Assembly (NCBI GenBank): GCA_014359885.1
Contig: JACIYN010000016.1
Coordinates: 62,001 to 126,000, forward strand
DNA: 64,000 nt
DNA from: Desulfacinum sp.
Lineage (GTDB): Bacteria; Desulfobacterota; Syntrophobacteria; Syntrophobacterales; DSM-9756
Reading direction: 5' to 3'
Shown: piece by piece, positions 26,787 through 35,992 of the stretch
How positions within the stretch are numbered: the first letter of the stretch is position 1
Layout of the letters: each line of letters opens with the position of its first letter
The notes under the pieces: generated by a model
What the model was told of the DNA's origin: nothing
Databases searched by the model: none
What the model saw: only the letters and a program-made list of their open reading frames with translations
Program-made: the position numbers and the translations under genes

Positions 26787-27257
26787 ATGGAAAACATTCT
26801 TCAGGATGTGGACGCAGTCATCGATCAGTGGGGCGCCAAACCGGAATCGCTCCTGCAGATCATGCTGGATGTGAACCATCACTTCAATTACCTGCCCCGC
26901 GAGAGCATCGTCCGGATTGCCGAGCGCCTGCGCATGCCCGTCAGCCAGGTCTACAGCGTGGCCACCTTCTTCAAGGTGTTCAGTCTCACACCGCGCGGCC
27001 GCACCATGGTTCACGTCTGCACGGGTACGGCCTGCCACGTGAAGGGCGCGCCGAAGCTGCTGGACCGCATGAAACAGGATCTGGGACTGGATCCCGGCGA
27101 GACCACGGAGGATCTGGCCCTCACCCTGGAGACGGTCAACTGCGTGGGGGCCTGTGCATCGGCGCCTGTGGTGGTGGTGAACGGGGAAACCTACAGTGAA
27201 GTGACCCCCAACAAGATGGCGGCGCTCGTCAAAGAGATCAAGGAACAGAGCGCGTGA
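26787..27257 (+). CDS. nuoE: NADH-quinone oxidoreductase subunit E (2Fe-2S thioredoxin-like)
   Basis: 156 residues. N-terminal helical bundle, then a thioredoxin-like fold with the four [2Fe-2S] cysteines in VCTGTACHVKGA and CVGACASAP. It carries the N1a-type cluster of the NADH-input module next to NuoF. The start is ATG 26787 with GGAGG ten bases upstream. First gene of a long cluster transcribed to 42290; nuoF follows 11 nt later. HndA/HydC subunits of bifurcating hydrogenases have the same fold, but the location identifies it as the complex I input module. Confidence 0.93.
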   Translation: MENILQDVDAVIDQWGAKPESLLQIMLDVNHHFNYLPRESIVRIAERLRMPVSQVYSVATFFKVFSLTPRGRTMVHVCTGTACHVKGAPKLLDRMKQDLGLDPGETTEDLALTLETVNCVGACASAPVVVVNGETYSEVTPNKMAALVKEIKEQSA

Positions 27258-27268
27258 GCGGGAGAACC

Positions 27269-29122
27269 ATGGAGCGGCTCAAGAGCATTCAGGATCTGGA
27301 CGCCCTGCGACAGCAGATCATCGAAAGGCGCAAGCACATCCGAAAGCGCATCCGGGTGTGCAACGGGACGGGCTGCCACTCTCAGGGTGCCGAACGGCTG
27401 GTGGACGCGTTCAACCGGGCTTTGGAAGAGCGAGGGGCGGCGCGCGAATACCTGGTGGTGCCCACGGGCTGCAACGGGTTCTGTGCGGCCGGGCCCATCG
27501 TGGTGATCGAGCCCCAGGAGGTTTTCTACCAGCGGGTAAAACCCGATCAGGTGGAGGCCATCATCGAGCGGAGCGTCCTGGCCGACGAGGTGATCGAAGA
27601 TCTCCTGTACGTGGATCCCACCACGGGCGAGAGAATCGTCCACGAGTACGAAATCCCGTTTTTCGCCAAGCAGGAGCGCCTGGTCTTCAAGGATACGGGG
27701 TCCAATTTCGTAACGGACATCGAAGATTACATCTCCCGCGGCGGCTATTCCGCCCTAGCCAAGGTGCTTTCCGGCATGAGCCCTGAAGAGGTGATCGAGG
27801 AGGTGAAGCTTTCGGGGCTTCGCGGCCGGGGCGGCGGCGGCTTCCCCACCGGCGTCAAGTGGGAGTCATGCCGGCGGGCCCACGGGGACATCAAGTACGT
27901 GATGTGTAACGCCGACGAGGGCGATCCCGGCGCCTACATGGACCGGTCGCTCCTGGAGGGGAACCCCCATCAGGTGCTGGAGGGGATGATCATCGGGGCG
28001 TATGCCATCGGGGCTCGGGAAGGCTACATCTATGTGCGCTTCGAGTACCCCATGGCGGTGAAAAACGCCCTGTGGGCCATCGAACAGGCCAAGCAGTACG
28101 GCCTTTTGGGAGACAACATCCTGGGGACCTCCTTCAGCCTGGACATCCACGTAAACCGCGGCGCCGGGGCCTTTATCTGCGGCGAGTCCACGGCGCTCAT
28201 GGCGTCCCTGGAAGGCAAGGTGGGCGAACCCCGTGGAAAACACATCCACACGGTGGAAAAGGGATTGTGGGGCCGGCCCAGCAACCTGAACAACGTGGAA
28301 ACCTGGGCCAACGTGCCGCTCATCATCAACAACGGCGGAGCCTGGTACGCCTCCATCGGCACCGAACGGTCCAAGGGCACCAAGATCTTCTCCCTGGTGG
28401 GCAAGATCAACAACACGGGGCTGGTGGAAGTGGCCATGGGAACGCCGCTCAAGAGGATCATCTACGACATCGGCGGCGGCATCCCGGGAGGGCGCCGGTT
28501 CAAGGCCGTCCAGACCGGCGGTCCGTCCGGTGGTTGTGTGCCGGAGCGTCTCATCGATCTTCCCGTGGACTTTGAAAAGCTCAAGGAAGCGGGGTCCATG
28601 ATGGGCTCGGGCGGCATGATCGTCATGGACGAAGAGACGTGCATGGTGGACGTGGCCCGGTATTTCTTGAACTTCCTGGTGGAGGAATCGTGCGGCAAGT
28701 GCATTCCCTGCCGGGTGGGGGTCAAGCGCATGCATGAGCTGGTGGTGGGCATGTGCGAAGGGCGGGCCCGGCCGGGGGATATCGAAAAGCTGGAGGAGCT
28801 CTGCTACGCCATCCAGGAAACGGCCCTGTGCGGTCTGGGAAAGAGCGCCCCCAACCCGGTGCTCAGTACCCTCCAGTACTTCCGGGACGAATACGACGCC
28901 CACGTTTACGAAAAGAGATGCCCCGCCAAGATCTGCAAGCCGCTCATCCAGTACGTGATCGATACCGACAAGTGCACGGGCTGCGGGCTGTGCCGGCGTC
29001 GCTGCCCGGAAAACGCCATCATCGGAGCCAAGAAGGAATGCCACTGCATCGACGAGGAGCTGTGCGTGCGGTGCGGCATCTGCATCGAGAGCTGTAAGTT
29101 CAAGGCCATCTACATCGAGTGA
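27269..29122 (+). CDS. nuoF: NADH-quinone oxidoreductase subunit F, long bifurcating-type (HndC/HydB-like)
   Basis: 617 residues versus about 430 for ordinary NuoF. Domains: N-terminal thioredoxin-like [2Fe-2S] module (Cys31, 36, 68, 72), FMN/NADH-binding core (LRGRGGGGFPTGVKW, NADEGDPGAYMDR, GAGAFICGESTALMASLEG), SLBB-like segment, the N3 cluster motif SCGKCIPCR with its distal Cys in TALCGLGKS, and a C-terminal two-[4Fe-4S] ferredoxin (CTGCGLCRRRCP and CVRCGICIESC). This layout is that of HndC/HydB, which exchange electrons between NAD(H) and ferredoxin in flavin-based bifurcation. Here it heads a complex I cluster, so it may let ferredoxin feed or receive electrons. The ATG at 27269 is preceded by GGGAG. 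Confidence 0.93.
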   Translation: MERLKSIQDLDALRQQIIERRKHIRKRIRVCNGTGCHSQGAERLVDAFNRALEERGAAREYLVVPTGCNGFCAAGPIVVIEPQEVFYQRVKPDQVEAIIERSVLADEVIEDLLYVDPTTGERIVHEYEIPFFAKQERLVFKDTGSNFVTDIEDYISRGGYSALAKVLSGMSPEEVIEEVKLSGLRGRGGGGFPTGVKWESCRRAHGDIKYVMCNADEGDPGAYMDRSLLEGNPHQVLEGMIIGAYAIGAREGYIYVRFEYPMAVKNALWAIEQAKQYGLLGDNILGTSFSLDIHVNRGAGAFICGESTALMASLEGKVGEPRGKHIHTVEKGLWGRPSNLNNVETWANVPLIINNGGAWYASIGTERSKGTKIFSLVGKINNTGLVEVAMGTPLKRIIYDIGGGIPGGRRFKAVQTGGPSGGCVPERLIDLPVDFEKLKEAGSMMGSGGMIVMDEETCMVDVARYFLNFLVEESCGKCIPCRVGVKRMHELVVGMCEGRARPGDIEKLEELCYAIQETALCGLGKSAPNPVLSTLQYFRDEYDAHVYEKRCPAKICKPLIQYVIDTDKCTGCGLCRRRCPENAIIGAKKECHCIDEELCVRCGICIESCKFKAIYIE

Positions 29123-29134
29123 GAGGGACGATCT

Positions 29135-29509
29135 ATGCAAGCCCATCTGGGAGATTTCCTGGCCATCGCCTTCTACCTTGTGGTGGGGGTTGTCTTTGCC
29201 GTCATTCCCATCCTTTTGTCCCATCTCATCGTGCCCAGGAGCACGGGGCGGCTGCGGGACCAGACCTATGAGAGCGGCATGGAAACCATCGGAAGCGCTT
29301 GGATCCAGTTCACCGCCGCCTATTACATCTATGCGCTCATCTTCTTGGCCTTCGACGTGGACGTCCTCTACCTCTTTCCCGTGACCCTGGCCTACGGGCA
29401 GTATGCCGTGCGGGATTTCGTGGAAGTGGTCATCTTCGTGGGGATCCTGTCCCTGGCCATTGTGTATGCGTGGCGAAAAGGAGTCTTCGAGTGGAAAACC
29501 AAAGAGTAG
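29135..29509 (+). CDS. nuoA: NADH-quinone oxidoreductase subunit A
   Basis: 124 residues with three hydrophobic helices (about 10-32, 62-84, 91-112). The [19 protein letters not shown] and [10 protein letters not shown] blocks are characteristic of NuoA, including the acidic residues near the quinone-channel entrance. Membrane subunit anchoring the peripheral arm. Its stop lies 19 nt inside nuoB. Confidence 0.95.
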   Translation: MQAHLGDFLAIAFYLVVGVVFAVIPILLSHLIVPRSTGRLRDQTYESGMETIGSAWIQFTAAYYIYALIFLAFDVDVLYLFPVTLAYGQYAVRDFVEVVIFVGILSLAIVYAWRKGVFEWKTKE

Positions 29510-30006
29510 AGCCCGTCATCCAATTCGCCCTTCTGGACGATCTGCTGAATCTGGCTCGGGCCAATTCGCTCTGGCCCATGACCTTCGGCTTGGCCTGTTG
29601 CGCCATTGAGATGATGGCCGCCGGGGCGGCCCGATTCGACCTGGACCGGTTCGGCGCCGGGGTCTTCCGGCCGTCTCCCCGCCAGTCGGACGTGATGATC
29701 GTGGCGGGAACCATCGCCAAGAAGATGGCGCCGGCCATCCAGATGCTCTGGGACCAGATGCCCAACCCCAAGTGGTGCATCGCCATGGGCAACTGCGCCA
29801 TCTCCGGCGGTCCCTTCGAGTACGACGGCCAGTATGCCATCGTCCCGGGCGCCCACCTGATCGTTCCCGTGGACATCTATGTGCCCGGATGTCCGCCCCG
29901 GCCGGAAGGGCTGATCCAGGGGATTCTGGCCCTGGAGGACAAGATCACCAAGGGCGAGAACCGGAACCTTTTGCGACGCTTTCAGCGGATGGGAGGCGCG
30001 AGCTGA
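29491..30006 (+). CDS. nuoB: NADH-quinone oxidoreductase subunit B
   Basis: 171 residues. The four ligands of the terminal cluster N2 are visible: the tandem cysteines in LACCAIEMM, the cysteine of MGNCAISGG and that in [11 protein letters not shown]. Sits at the junction where electrons pass to quinone. GTG start at 29491, chosen for the AAGGAG seven bases upstream and the 19-nt overlap with nuoA; the downstream frame lacks a better start before the conserved region. Confidence 0.95.
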   Translation: MENQRVEPVIQFALLDDLLNLARANSLWPMTFGLACCAIEMMAAGAARFDLDRFGAGVFRPSPRQSDVMIVAGTIAKKMAPAIQMLWDQMPNPKWCIAMGNCAISGGPFEYDGQYAIVPGAHLIVPVDIYVPGCPPRPEGLIQGILALEDKITKGENRNLLRRFQRMGGAS

Positions 30007-30008
30007 TC

Positions 30009-30482
30009 ATGGCTGCACGAGACGAGGTGGTGGGCCGGCTGCGGGAGATGCTGGACGAAGCGGCCCTGGTGCCGGACGAGGAGTATGCCAAGGGGGTGAG
30101 CTGGACGGTGCAGGTGCCGGCCGCATCCCTTCCGGACGTCCTGGGGGTCTTCAAGGAGGCCGGCTTCTACCTGGAGTCCCTGACGGGGCTCGATTTTCAG
30201 GACACCCTGGAGATCGTCTATCACATGAACACCTACGAGCCCCGGTCCCGGATGGCGGTGCGGGTGTTGTGTCCACACGACGGGGAGGTGCCGTCCGCCA
30301 CGGGCCTCTACGATTCCGCCCTGTGGCAGGAACGGGAGGTGTGGGAGTTCTTCGGGGTGCGTTTTGCGGGGCACCCGGACCTGAGGCCCCTCCTGTTGCC
30401 GGAGGACAGTACCGAGCGGCCCCTGCGCAAGACTTTCGGAACGGTCCACGCCTATCGAAAGCGGGAAGAGATCTATGGCTGA
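30009..30482 (+). CDS. nuoC: NADH-quinone oxidoreductase subunit C
   Basis: 157 residues, the 30-kDa subunit fold with EREVWEFFGVRFAGHPDLRP near the C-terminal part, matching the ERE-x(2)-[DE]-[LIVMF](2) family pattern (the Asp is Trp-Glu here). It supports the quinone-binding NuoD. Separate from nuoD, not fused as in E. coli; the two overlap by 8 nt. ATG at 30009 follows GGGAGGCG. Confidence 0.93.
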   Translation: MAARDEVVGRLREMLDEAALVPDEEYAKGVSWTVQVPAASLPDVLGVFKEAGFYLESLTGLDFQDTLEIVYHMNTYEPRSRMAVRVLCPHDGEVPSATGLYDSALWQEREVWEFFGVRFAGHPDLRPLLLPEDSTERPLRKTFGTVHAYRKREEIYG

Positions 30483-31596
30483 GCAATTTTCGGAACCCGT
30501 ACGGCAGCATCTTTACACCCTGAACCTGGGTCCCCAGCACCCCAGCACCCACGGCGTGCTGCGCGTGCTTCTGACCCTGGACGGCGAATACATCGTGGAA
30601 GCGGATCCCGTGATCGGCTACGGCCACCGCGGCCACGAAAAGATGGGCGAAAACCGCACCTACCTTCAGTTCATGCCCAACACGAGCCGCATGGACTACC
30701 TGTCCGGGCTTCTTTACAACCACGGCTTCTGCCTGGCGGTGGAAAAGCTCACCGGGATCGAGCCTCCGGAGCGGGCCCGCTACATCCGCGTCATCTGCGC
30801 GGAGCTGAACCGCATTTCCAGCCATCTGCTCTGGTTCGGCACCTATCTCATGGACCTGGGGGCCTTCACACCGTTTCTCTACTGCTTCGACGACCGCGAA
30901 AACATCCTGGACATCCTGGACCGGGTGAGCGGATCGCGGCTGACCTACAGCTACTGCCGCTTCGGGGGTGTGACCCGGGATATCGACGACGTCTTCGTCG
31001 AACAGACCCGGGCCTTTGTGAAACGCCTGCGAAGCCGCTGGAAGGACTACCACAACCTGGTGACCAAGAACGTCATCTTCATCCACCGCACCCGGGACGT
31101 GGGTGTGATCGACAAGGATCTGGCCCTGCGCTTCGGTGTGACGGGCCCCAACCTGCGGGCGGCCGGCGTGCCCTTCGACATGCGCAAGGTGGAGCCCTAC
31201 GAGGTGTACGACCGGTTCGATTTCGACATCCCCGTGGGGGAAAAGGGCGATGCCCTGGATCGCTACCGGGTGCGCCTGGAAGAGATGGAGCAGAGCTGTC
31301 GGATCATCGAACAGGCCCTGGATCAGCTCCCGGACGGGCCTTTCCGGCAGGAGCGGGTGCGCCTCAAGGTGAAGCCGCCCCGCGGGGAGGTCTATTTCGC
31401 CTTTGAAAGCGCCCGGGGCCAGACCGCCTACTACCTGGTGAGCGACGGAAGTCCCTATCCCTACCGTTGCCACGTGCGGGTGCCCAGCTTCGGGAACCTG
31501 CACTGTCTCACCGAAGTGCTTCGGGAGACGCTGGTGGCGGATGCCATTTCGATCCTGGGAAGCATCGACATCGTGGTGCCGGAGATTGACCGATAG
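30475..31596 (+). CDS. nuoD: NADH-quinone oxidoreductase subunit D
   Basis: 373 residues, the 49-kDa subunit. N-terminal LGPQHPSTHGVLRVLL contains the quinone-site histidine loop, HRGHEKMGE follows, and MDYLSGLLYNHGF, the family tyrosine and helix, is intact. The C-terminus ends SILGSIDIVVPEIDR, lacking the nickel-site cysteines of related hydrogenases, as expected. It forms the quinone-reduction site with NuoB. Overlap with nuoC suggests coupled translation. Confidence 0.95.
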   Translation: MAEQFSEPVRQHLYTLNLGPQHPSTHGVLRVLLTLDGEYIVEADPVIGYGHRGHEKMGENRTYLQFMPNTSRMDYLSGLLYNHGFCLAVEKLTGIEPPERARYIRVICAELNRISSHLLWFGTYLMDLGAFTPFLYCFDDRENILDILDRVSGSRLTYSYCRFGGVTRDIDDVFVEQTRAFVKRLRSRWKDYHNLVTKNVIFIHRTRDVGVIDKDLALRFGVTGPNLRAAGVPFDMRKVEPYEVYDRFDFDIPVGEKGDALDRYRVRLEEMEQSCRIIEQALDQLPDGPFRQERVRLKVKPPRGEVYFAFESARGQTAYYLVSDGSPYPYRCHVRVPSFGNLHCLTEVLRETLVADAISILGSIDIVVPEIDR

Positions 31597-31614
31597 CCGA
31601 GGGAGAACCCCGAC

Positions 31615-32604
31615 ATGACGGAAGCAGTGACGAACACGGGCGGAGACTGGCTGCGGCTCATCGTGGGCCTGATCGTGGTCCTGATCTTCAGCCAGCTCAA
31701 CGCGCTCTTTCTGGTGTGGCTGGAGCGGAAGGTGGCCGGGCACATCCAACTGCGCTACGGACCCATGGAGGTGGGCCCCCACGGATTGCTCCAGACCATC
31801 GTGGACGGTATCAAGCTGGTGGGAAAGGAGCTCATCACGCCGCTCAAGGCGGACAAGAAGCTCTTCGTGATCGCCCCGGTGCTCGTCTTCATGCCGGTGC
31901 TCGTCCCCTTCCTGGTGCTGCCCTTCGGGCCGGAGCTCATCATCCGCGACATGAACGTGGGGCTGCTTCTCATCTTCGCCTTCTCCACCTTCAGTGTGCT
32001 GGCCATTCTGGTGGGCGGCTGGGCGTCCAACAACAAGTACGCGCTCCTGGGAGCCATCCGGTCCGTGGCCCAGAACGTGGCCTACGAAATCCCGCTGCTC
32101 CTGTCGGTCATGAGCGTGGTGCTCATGGTGCATTCCTTCAGGTTCAGCGAGCTGGTGATGGCCCAACACCGGGTCTGGTTCGTTTTCCTGCAGCCGGTGG
32201 CGGCAATTATCTATTTCATCTGCGCCACGGCGGAGACCAACCGGGCGCCCTTCGACATCCCCGAAGCCGAATCGGAGCTGGTGGCGGGGTTCCATACGGA
32301 ATACAGCGGCATGCGTTTCGGGCTCTTCTTCCTGGCCGAATACACCAACATGTTCATCGTCTGCGCCGTGGCCACCAGCCTCTTTCTGGGCGGATGGCAC
32401 GGGCCGTTCGGCTTCAGCCTGGGCATTCCCGGGGTGGTCTGGTTCCTGGCCAAGACCTACTTCCTCCTTTTCGTGCTCATGTGGTTTCGCTGGACCTTTC
32501 CGCGGGTCCGCTTCGATCAGCTCATGAATTTTTCCTGGAAGGTGCTGATCCCGCTGAGCATGCTGAATCTGCTGGTCACGGCCCTGGTGTTGAAGTTCGT
32601 CTAG
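31615..32604 (+). CDS. nuoH: NADH-quinone oxidoreductase subunit H
   Basis: 329 residues with about eight transmembrane helices. Hallmarks are [26 protein letters not shown], the acidic cytoplasmic loop [20 protein letters not shown] and [18 protein letters not shown]. It links the quinone site to the proton-pumping antiporter subunits. GAGGGAGA lies upstream of the ATG at 31615. Confidence 0.95.
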   Translation: MTEAVTNTGGDWLRLIVGLIVVLIFSQLNALFLVWLERKVAGHIQLRYGPMEVGPHGLLQTIVDGIKLVGKELITPLKADKKLFVIAPVLVFMPVLVPFLVLPFGPELIIRDMNVGLLLIFAFSTFSVLAILVGGWASNNKYALLGAIRSVAQNVAYEIPLLLSVMSVVLMVHSFRFSELVMAQHRVWFVFLQPVAAIIYFICATAETNRAPFDIPEAESELVAGFHTEYSGMRFGLFFLAEYTNMFIVCAVATSLFLGGWHGPFGFSLGIPGVVWFLAKTYFLLFVLMWFRWTFPRVRFDQLMNFSWKVLIPLSMLNLLVTALVLKFV

Positions 32605-32656
32605 GATGCGTAAACCGTTCTGTGGTGATCTTCGGATGCACAGGTAAAGGAACGCG

Positions 32657-33097
32657 ATGGGATACTGGAAAGACATTGTGGTGGGCGGTTGGAGCCTGGT
32701 GGAGGGCATGCGGGTCACCGGCCGAGCGCTTTTGAGGCCGGTGGTGACGGTGCAGTACCCCCGCCGGCGCCTGGAGATGTCTCCGGCCTATCGGGGACAC
32801 ATCGAACTGAAGGTCTTCCCGGAGACGGGAACCCACGGGTGCATCGCCTGCGGAACCTGCCAGCGGGTCTGCCCCTCGGGGGTGATCAAGGTGCAGGGGG
32901 TCAAGGAGCACGCCCGAAGCGGCAAGGTGGCCACCCACTACGTCATTGATTTCACCCGGTGCAGCCTGTGCGGGTTGTGCGTGGAGAGCTGCCCCACCCA
33001 GACCCTTCAGTTTTCCACGGAATACGAACTGGCGGGACCGTCGCGTTGGGACGGCGTGGTGGACCTGGTGCAGAGGATGGAGGAATCCCGGTCATGA
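32657..33097 (+). CDS. nuoI: NADH-quinone oxidoreductase subunit I (2x[4Fe-4S])
   Basis: 146 residues with two [4Fe-4S] motifs, CIACGTCQRVCP and CSLCGLCVESCP, carrying clusters N6a and N6b between NuoG and NuoB. Shorter than many NuoI (about 160-180). AAAGGAA precedes the ATG at 32657. Its TGA overlaps the nuoJ start (ATGA). Confidence 0.94.
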   Translation: MGYWKDIVVGGWSLVEGMRVTGRALLRPVVTVQYPRRRLEMSPAYRGHIELKVFPETGTHGCIACGTCQRVCPSGVIKVQGVKEHARSGKVATHYVIDFTRCSLCGLCVESCPTQTLQFSTEYELAGPSRWDGVVDLVQRMEESRS

Positions 33098-33618
33098 CTT
33101 CCTTTCTCACGGACGGATTGATCCACGCGGCGTTTTGGGTCGTGGTGGGCCTGACCTTCGGCGGTGCGGCCCTGGCCGTCTTTCCGCGAAACATCGTGTA
33201 CAACGTCCTGGGCCTCATCGTGTGCCTGTCGGGGGTGGCCGGCCTCTTCCTCTATCTGGGAAGTTTCTTCCTGGCGCTCATGCAGCTTCTCATCTACGTG
33301 GGAGCCATCTGCGTGGCCATCGTCTTCGCCATCATGCTGTCACGGCCCCTCCATCTGGAGCTTCCCAAGAGGCGGCTTCCCAAGGTGGTCCTGAGCGCGG
33401 GGGCGGCGGGCCTCTTCTTCGCGGCCATCGCCGCCGTGAGTTGGAAGACGGCCTGGAAGCCGGCGGCCCAGCGGGGAACGGACTGGTCCATCACCACCAT
33501 CGGCCATTTTCTGCTCACGAAATACAGCCTGGTTTTCGAAGTGATCTCGCTGGTGCTCCTGGTGGCCATCATCGGGGCCATTCTCACCACAGGATTCAGC
33601 CGGAGGTTGTCCTCGTGA
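33094..33618 (+). CDS. nuoJ: NADH-quinone oxidoreductase subunit J
   Basis: 174 residues, five predicted transmembrane helices. NIVYNVLGLIVCLSGVAGLF and LALMQLLIYVGAICVAIVFAI are the family blocks, the second containing the pi-bulge helix. ATG at 33094 overlaps the nuoI stop. Its own stop overlaps the nuoK GTG. Confidence 0.92.
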   Translation: MTSFLTDGLIHAAFWVVVGLTFGGAALAVFPRNIVYNVLGLIVCLSGVAGLFLYLGSFFLALMQLLIYVGAICVAIVFAIMLSRPLHLELPKRRLPKVVLSAGAAGLFFAAIAAVSWKTAWKPAAQRGTDWSITTIGHFLLTKYSLVFEVISLVLLVAIIGAILTTGFSRRLSS

Positions 33619-33923
33619 ATTCACTAACCGTCTATCTGGTTGTGGGGGCGGTGCTCTTCAGCTTGGGGCTTTTCGGGGTGCTCACGCGCCGAAATCTCAT
33701 CGGCATGCTCATCTCCATCGAACTCATGCTCAACGGCGCCAACCTGAACTTTATGGCCTTCAACCGGTTTCTGGCCCCCGAGCCGGCCGTGGGGCAGATC
33801 GTGACCCTGTTTGTCATGGGAATCGCGGCGGCGGAGGCGGCCATCGGGTTGAGCATCATCCTGGCCCTCTTTCGGCGTCTGCATTCCATCAACGTGGAGC
33901 GGGCCCGAAGGCTCGAGGGGTGA
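33615..33923 (+). CDS. nuoK: NADH-quinone oxidoreductase subunit K
   Basis: 102 residues, three helices, with the two membrane glutamates used in proton transfer in LISIELMLNGANLNF and AAAEAAIGLSIILALFR. GTG start at 33615, overlapping the nuoJ TGA, with GGAGGTTG upstream. Confidence 0.94.
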   Translation: MNSLTVYLVVGAVLFSLGLFGVLTRRNLIGMLISIELMLNGANLNFMAFNRFLAPEPAVGQIVTLFVMGIAAAEAAIGLSIILALFRRLHSINVERARRLEG

Positions 33924-33993
33924 CGGGGGTGGAATGCGTTTTGCGGCAAGGAATGGTGTTGCGTTGAACTCAGAGTGCATGCATTGAGGGACG

Positions 33994-35940
33994 ATGTCCA
34001 TGATGTGGTTTGCCAAAGATCCCGTTCTGATGGCGGCTTCCGCTTGTGCCACCCTCCCGTTTCTGTCCATGGCGGTGATCCTCATCTTCACGCGCCGGCA
34101 CAAGCGGGTGTCTGCAGCCATCTCCATCTCCGCCATCACCGTGTGCCTGTTGTCGGCGCTCTATCTCCTGTGGACCCTGCGCCACGCGCCCGAACCGGTC
34201 CAGTACCAGTGGGCCTGGATCATCTCCAGCGACATGATCATCCCCTTCGGCTTTCTGCTGGATCGGCTGAGCCTGCTCATGCTCACCATCGTAGCCGTCA
34301 TCTCTTTTCTGGTGCAGGTCTATTCCCTGGGCTACATGGCGGGGGATCCGGGCTTCAGCCGCTACTACGCCTTCCAGTCCCTGTTCGCCTGGGCCATGAT
34401 GACCATGGTGATCGCCCCGGGCATGCTGCAGCTCTACATCTTCTGGGAGCTGGTGGGGCTGGCGTCCTATCTGCTCATCGGGTTCTATTATGAAAAGTGG
34501 AGCGCTTCCCAGGCGGGCAAGAAGGCCTTCGTCATGACGCGCCTGGGAGACATCGGCTTCTTCCTGGGAATCATCGCGGTGCTGTTGGGCTTCGGGGACC
34601 TGGGGATCCTCAGCATGAACGAAGCGGCCCAGGCCCAAAAGATCGCCCCCTACGTGGTGACCCTCTCCGCGCTTCTCATCTTCTGCGGGGTGGTGGGAAA
34701 AAGCGCCCAGTTCCCGCTGCTCACCTGGTTGCCCGACGCCATGGAAGGCCCCACGCCGGTGAGCGCGCTGCTCCATTCCGCCACCATGGTGGCTGCGGGC
34801 GTCTACATGATGAGCCGCATCTTTCCCTTCTTCGCCGCGTCTCCGGACGCCATGGCGGTGGCGCTCTTCATCGGAACGGTCACCATGCTGCTGGCGTCCA
34901 CCATGGCCATGGTCACCTACGACATCAAGCAGGTGTGGGCCTATTCCACGGTGAGTCAGCTGGGGTTCATGGTCATGGCCCTGGCCTCGGGCGGCTACTT
35001 CGCCGGAGTCTTTCATCTGACCACCCACGCGGGATTCAAGGCCCTTCTCTTTTTGTGTTCGGGCATCTTCATCCATGAATTCCACACCAACGACATGCGG
35101 GAGATCGGGCGGGGAGGCGGCCGCAAGCTCTCCATCCCCATGGTGTGCATGACCGTGGGCGCCTTGGCCCTGGCGGGGATCTTCCCCTTGTCGGGATTTT
35201 TCAGCAAGGAAGCCATCATGGGCGTTCTGGCGGAAAATCCCAACAAGATCTGGCTCCTCGCCGGTCTCCTGGGCGCCCTTATGACCGCCTACTACAGCTT
35301 CCGCCTCATCTTCATGATCCTCTTTCCCCGGGAACAGGCCCATGGGGCGGCAGCCCACGAAAGCCATGGCCATGACGACCACGGCCACGAGGAGGGCCAT
35401 CACGGGGCCACCTTCTGGGCCATGGCCTGGCCGGTGATGATCCTGGCCGGGATCACCCTGGTGCTGGGCTTTTTCCAGAAGGAACTGGAGCACTTCCTGC
35501 TGGGGGCCGGGTCGGCTCTGCACGGGGAGGCGGCCCATGGAGAAGGGGCCGGCCACGGACTGGGCCACTACGTGCTGCTCCTTTCGGCGGTCTCCCTGGC
35601 CTTGGGCGGCATCGTGTGGGCCTGGTTCGAATTCGGCCGGAAGAAGGCGACCCAGGAAGGGTTTCTGCGGCGGTATCCCAGGGTGGAGGCGCTTTTCGCC
35701 AACCGCTGGTACATGGACCACTTTTACCGCTGGCTGGTGGATTACGTGGTCTACTGCGGCTTCACCAATCTGTTCACCCGCAATGACCGGCGCGTGATCG
35801 ACGGCGGCATCGACGGCATCTGCCGGTTCACCGTGGGCAGCGGCCGGGTGGCCAGTTTCCTCCAGTCGGGAATGCTCCAGTACAACTTGGTGCTCATGGT
35901 GGCGGGTGTGGGCGCCCTGGTCCTCTTCTTTGTGCTCTAG
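33994..35940 (+). CDS. nuoL: NADH-quinone oxidoreductase subunit L, with His-rich loop
   Basis: 648 residues, antiporter-like Mrp-type subunit with about 16 helices and a C-terminal lateral helix. Family motifs include FWELVGLASYLLIGFYY with the key glutamate, GKSAQFPLLTWLPDAMEGPTPVSALLHS with the channel lysine and histidines, and FKALLFLCSG. Around residues 449-470 a His/Asp-rich loop (HESHGHDDHGHEEGHH) interrupts the usual sequence; such stretches bind metals in other proteins but the role here is unknown. The start at 33994 has GAGGGA upstream. Confidence 0.95.
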   Translation: MSMMWFAKDPVLMAASACATLPFLSMAVILIFTRRHKRVSAAISISAITVCLLSALYLLWTLRHAPEPVQYQWAWIISSDMIIPFGFLLDRLSLLMLTIVAVISFLVQVYSLGYMAGDPGFSRYYAFQSLFAWAMMTMVIAPGMLQLYIFWELVGLASYLLIGFYYEKWSASQAGKKAFVMTRLGDIGFFLGIIAVLLGFGDLGILSMNEAAQAQKIAPYVVTLSALLIFCGVVGKSAQFPLLTWLPDAMEGPTPVSALLHSATMVAAGVYMMSRIFPFFAASPDAMAVALFIGTVTMLLASTMAMVTYDIKQVWAYSTVSQLGFMVMALASGGYFAGVFHLTTHAGFKALLFLCSGIFIHEFHTNDMREIGRGGGRKLSIPMVCMTVGALALAGIFPLSGFFSKEAIMGVLAENPNKIWLLAGLLGALMTAYYSFRLIFMILFPREQAHGAAAHESHGHDDHGHEEGHHGATFWAMAWPVMILAGITLVLGFFQKELEHFLLGAGSALHGEAAHGEGAGHGLGHYVLLLSAVSLALGGIVWAWFEFGRKKATQEGFLRRYPRVEALFANRWYMDHFYRWLVDYVVYCGFTNLFTRNDRRVIDGGIDGICRFTVGSGRVASFLQSGMLQYNLVLMVAGVGALVLFFVL

Positions 35941-35992
35941 TGCCGAAAGGCGGCGTTTTGCCAGTGAAAGGAACGACTAAGAGCGAGTGGGC

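Noticed and set aside
30151..32718. 855-codon minus-strand open frame opposite nuoC-nuoD-nuoH
   Set aside because: It mirrors the coding frames of strong nuo genes and has biased, His/Gln/Glu-rich, non-family sequence, typical of antisense open frames in GC-rich DNA.
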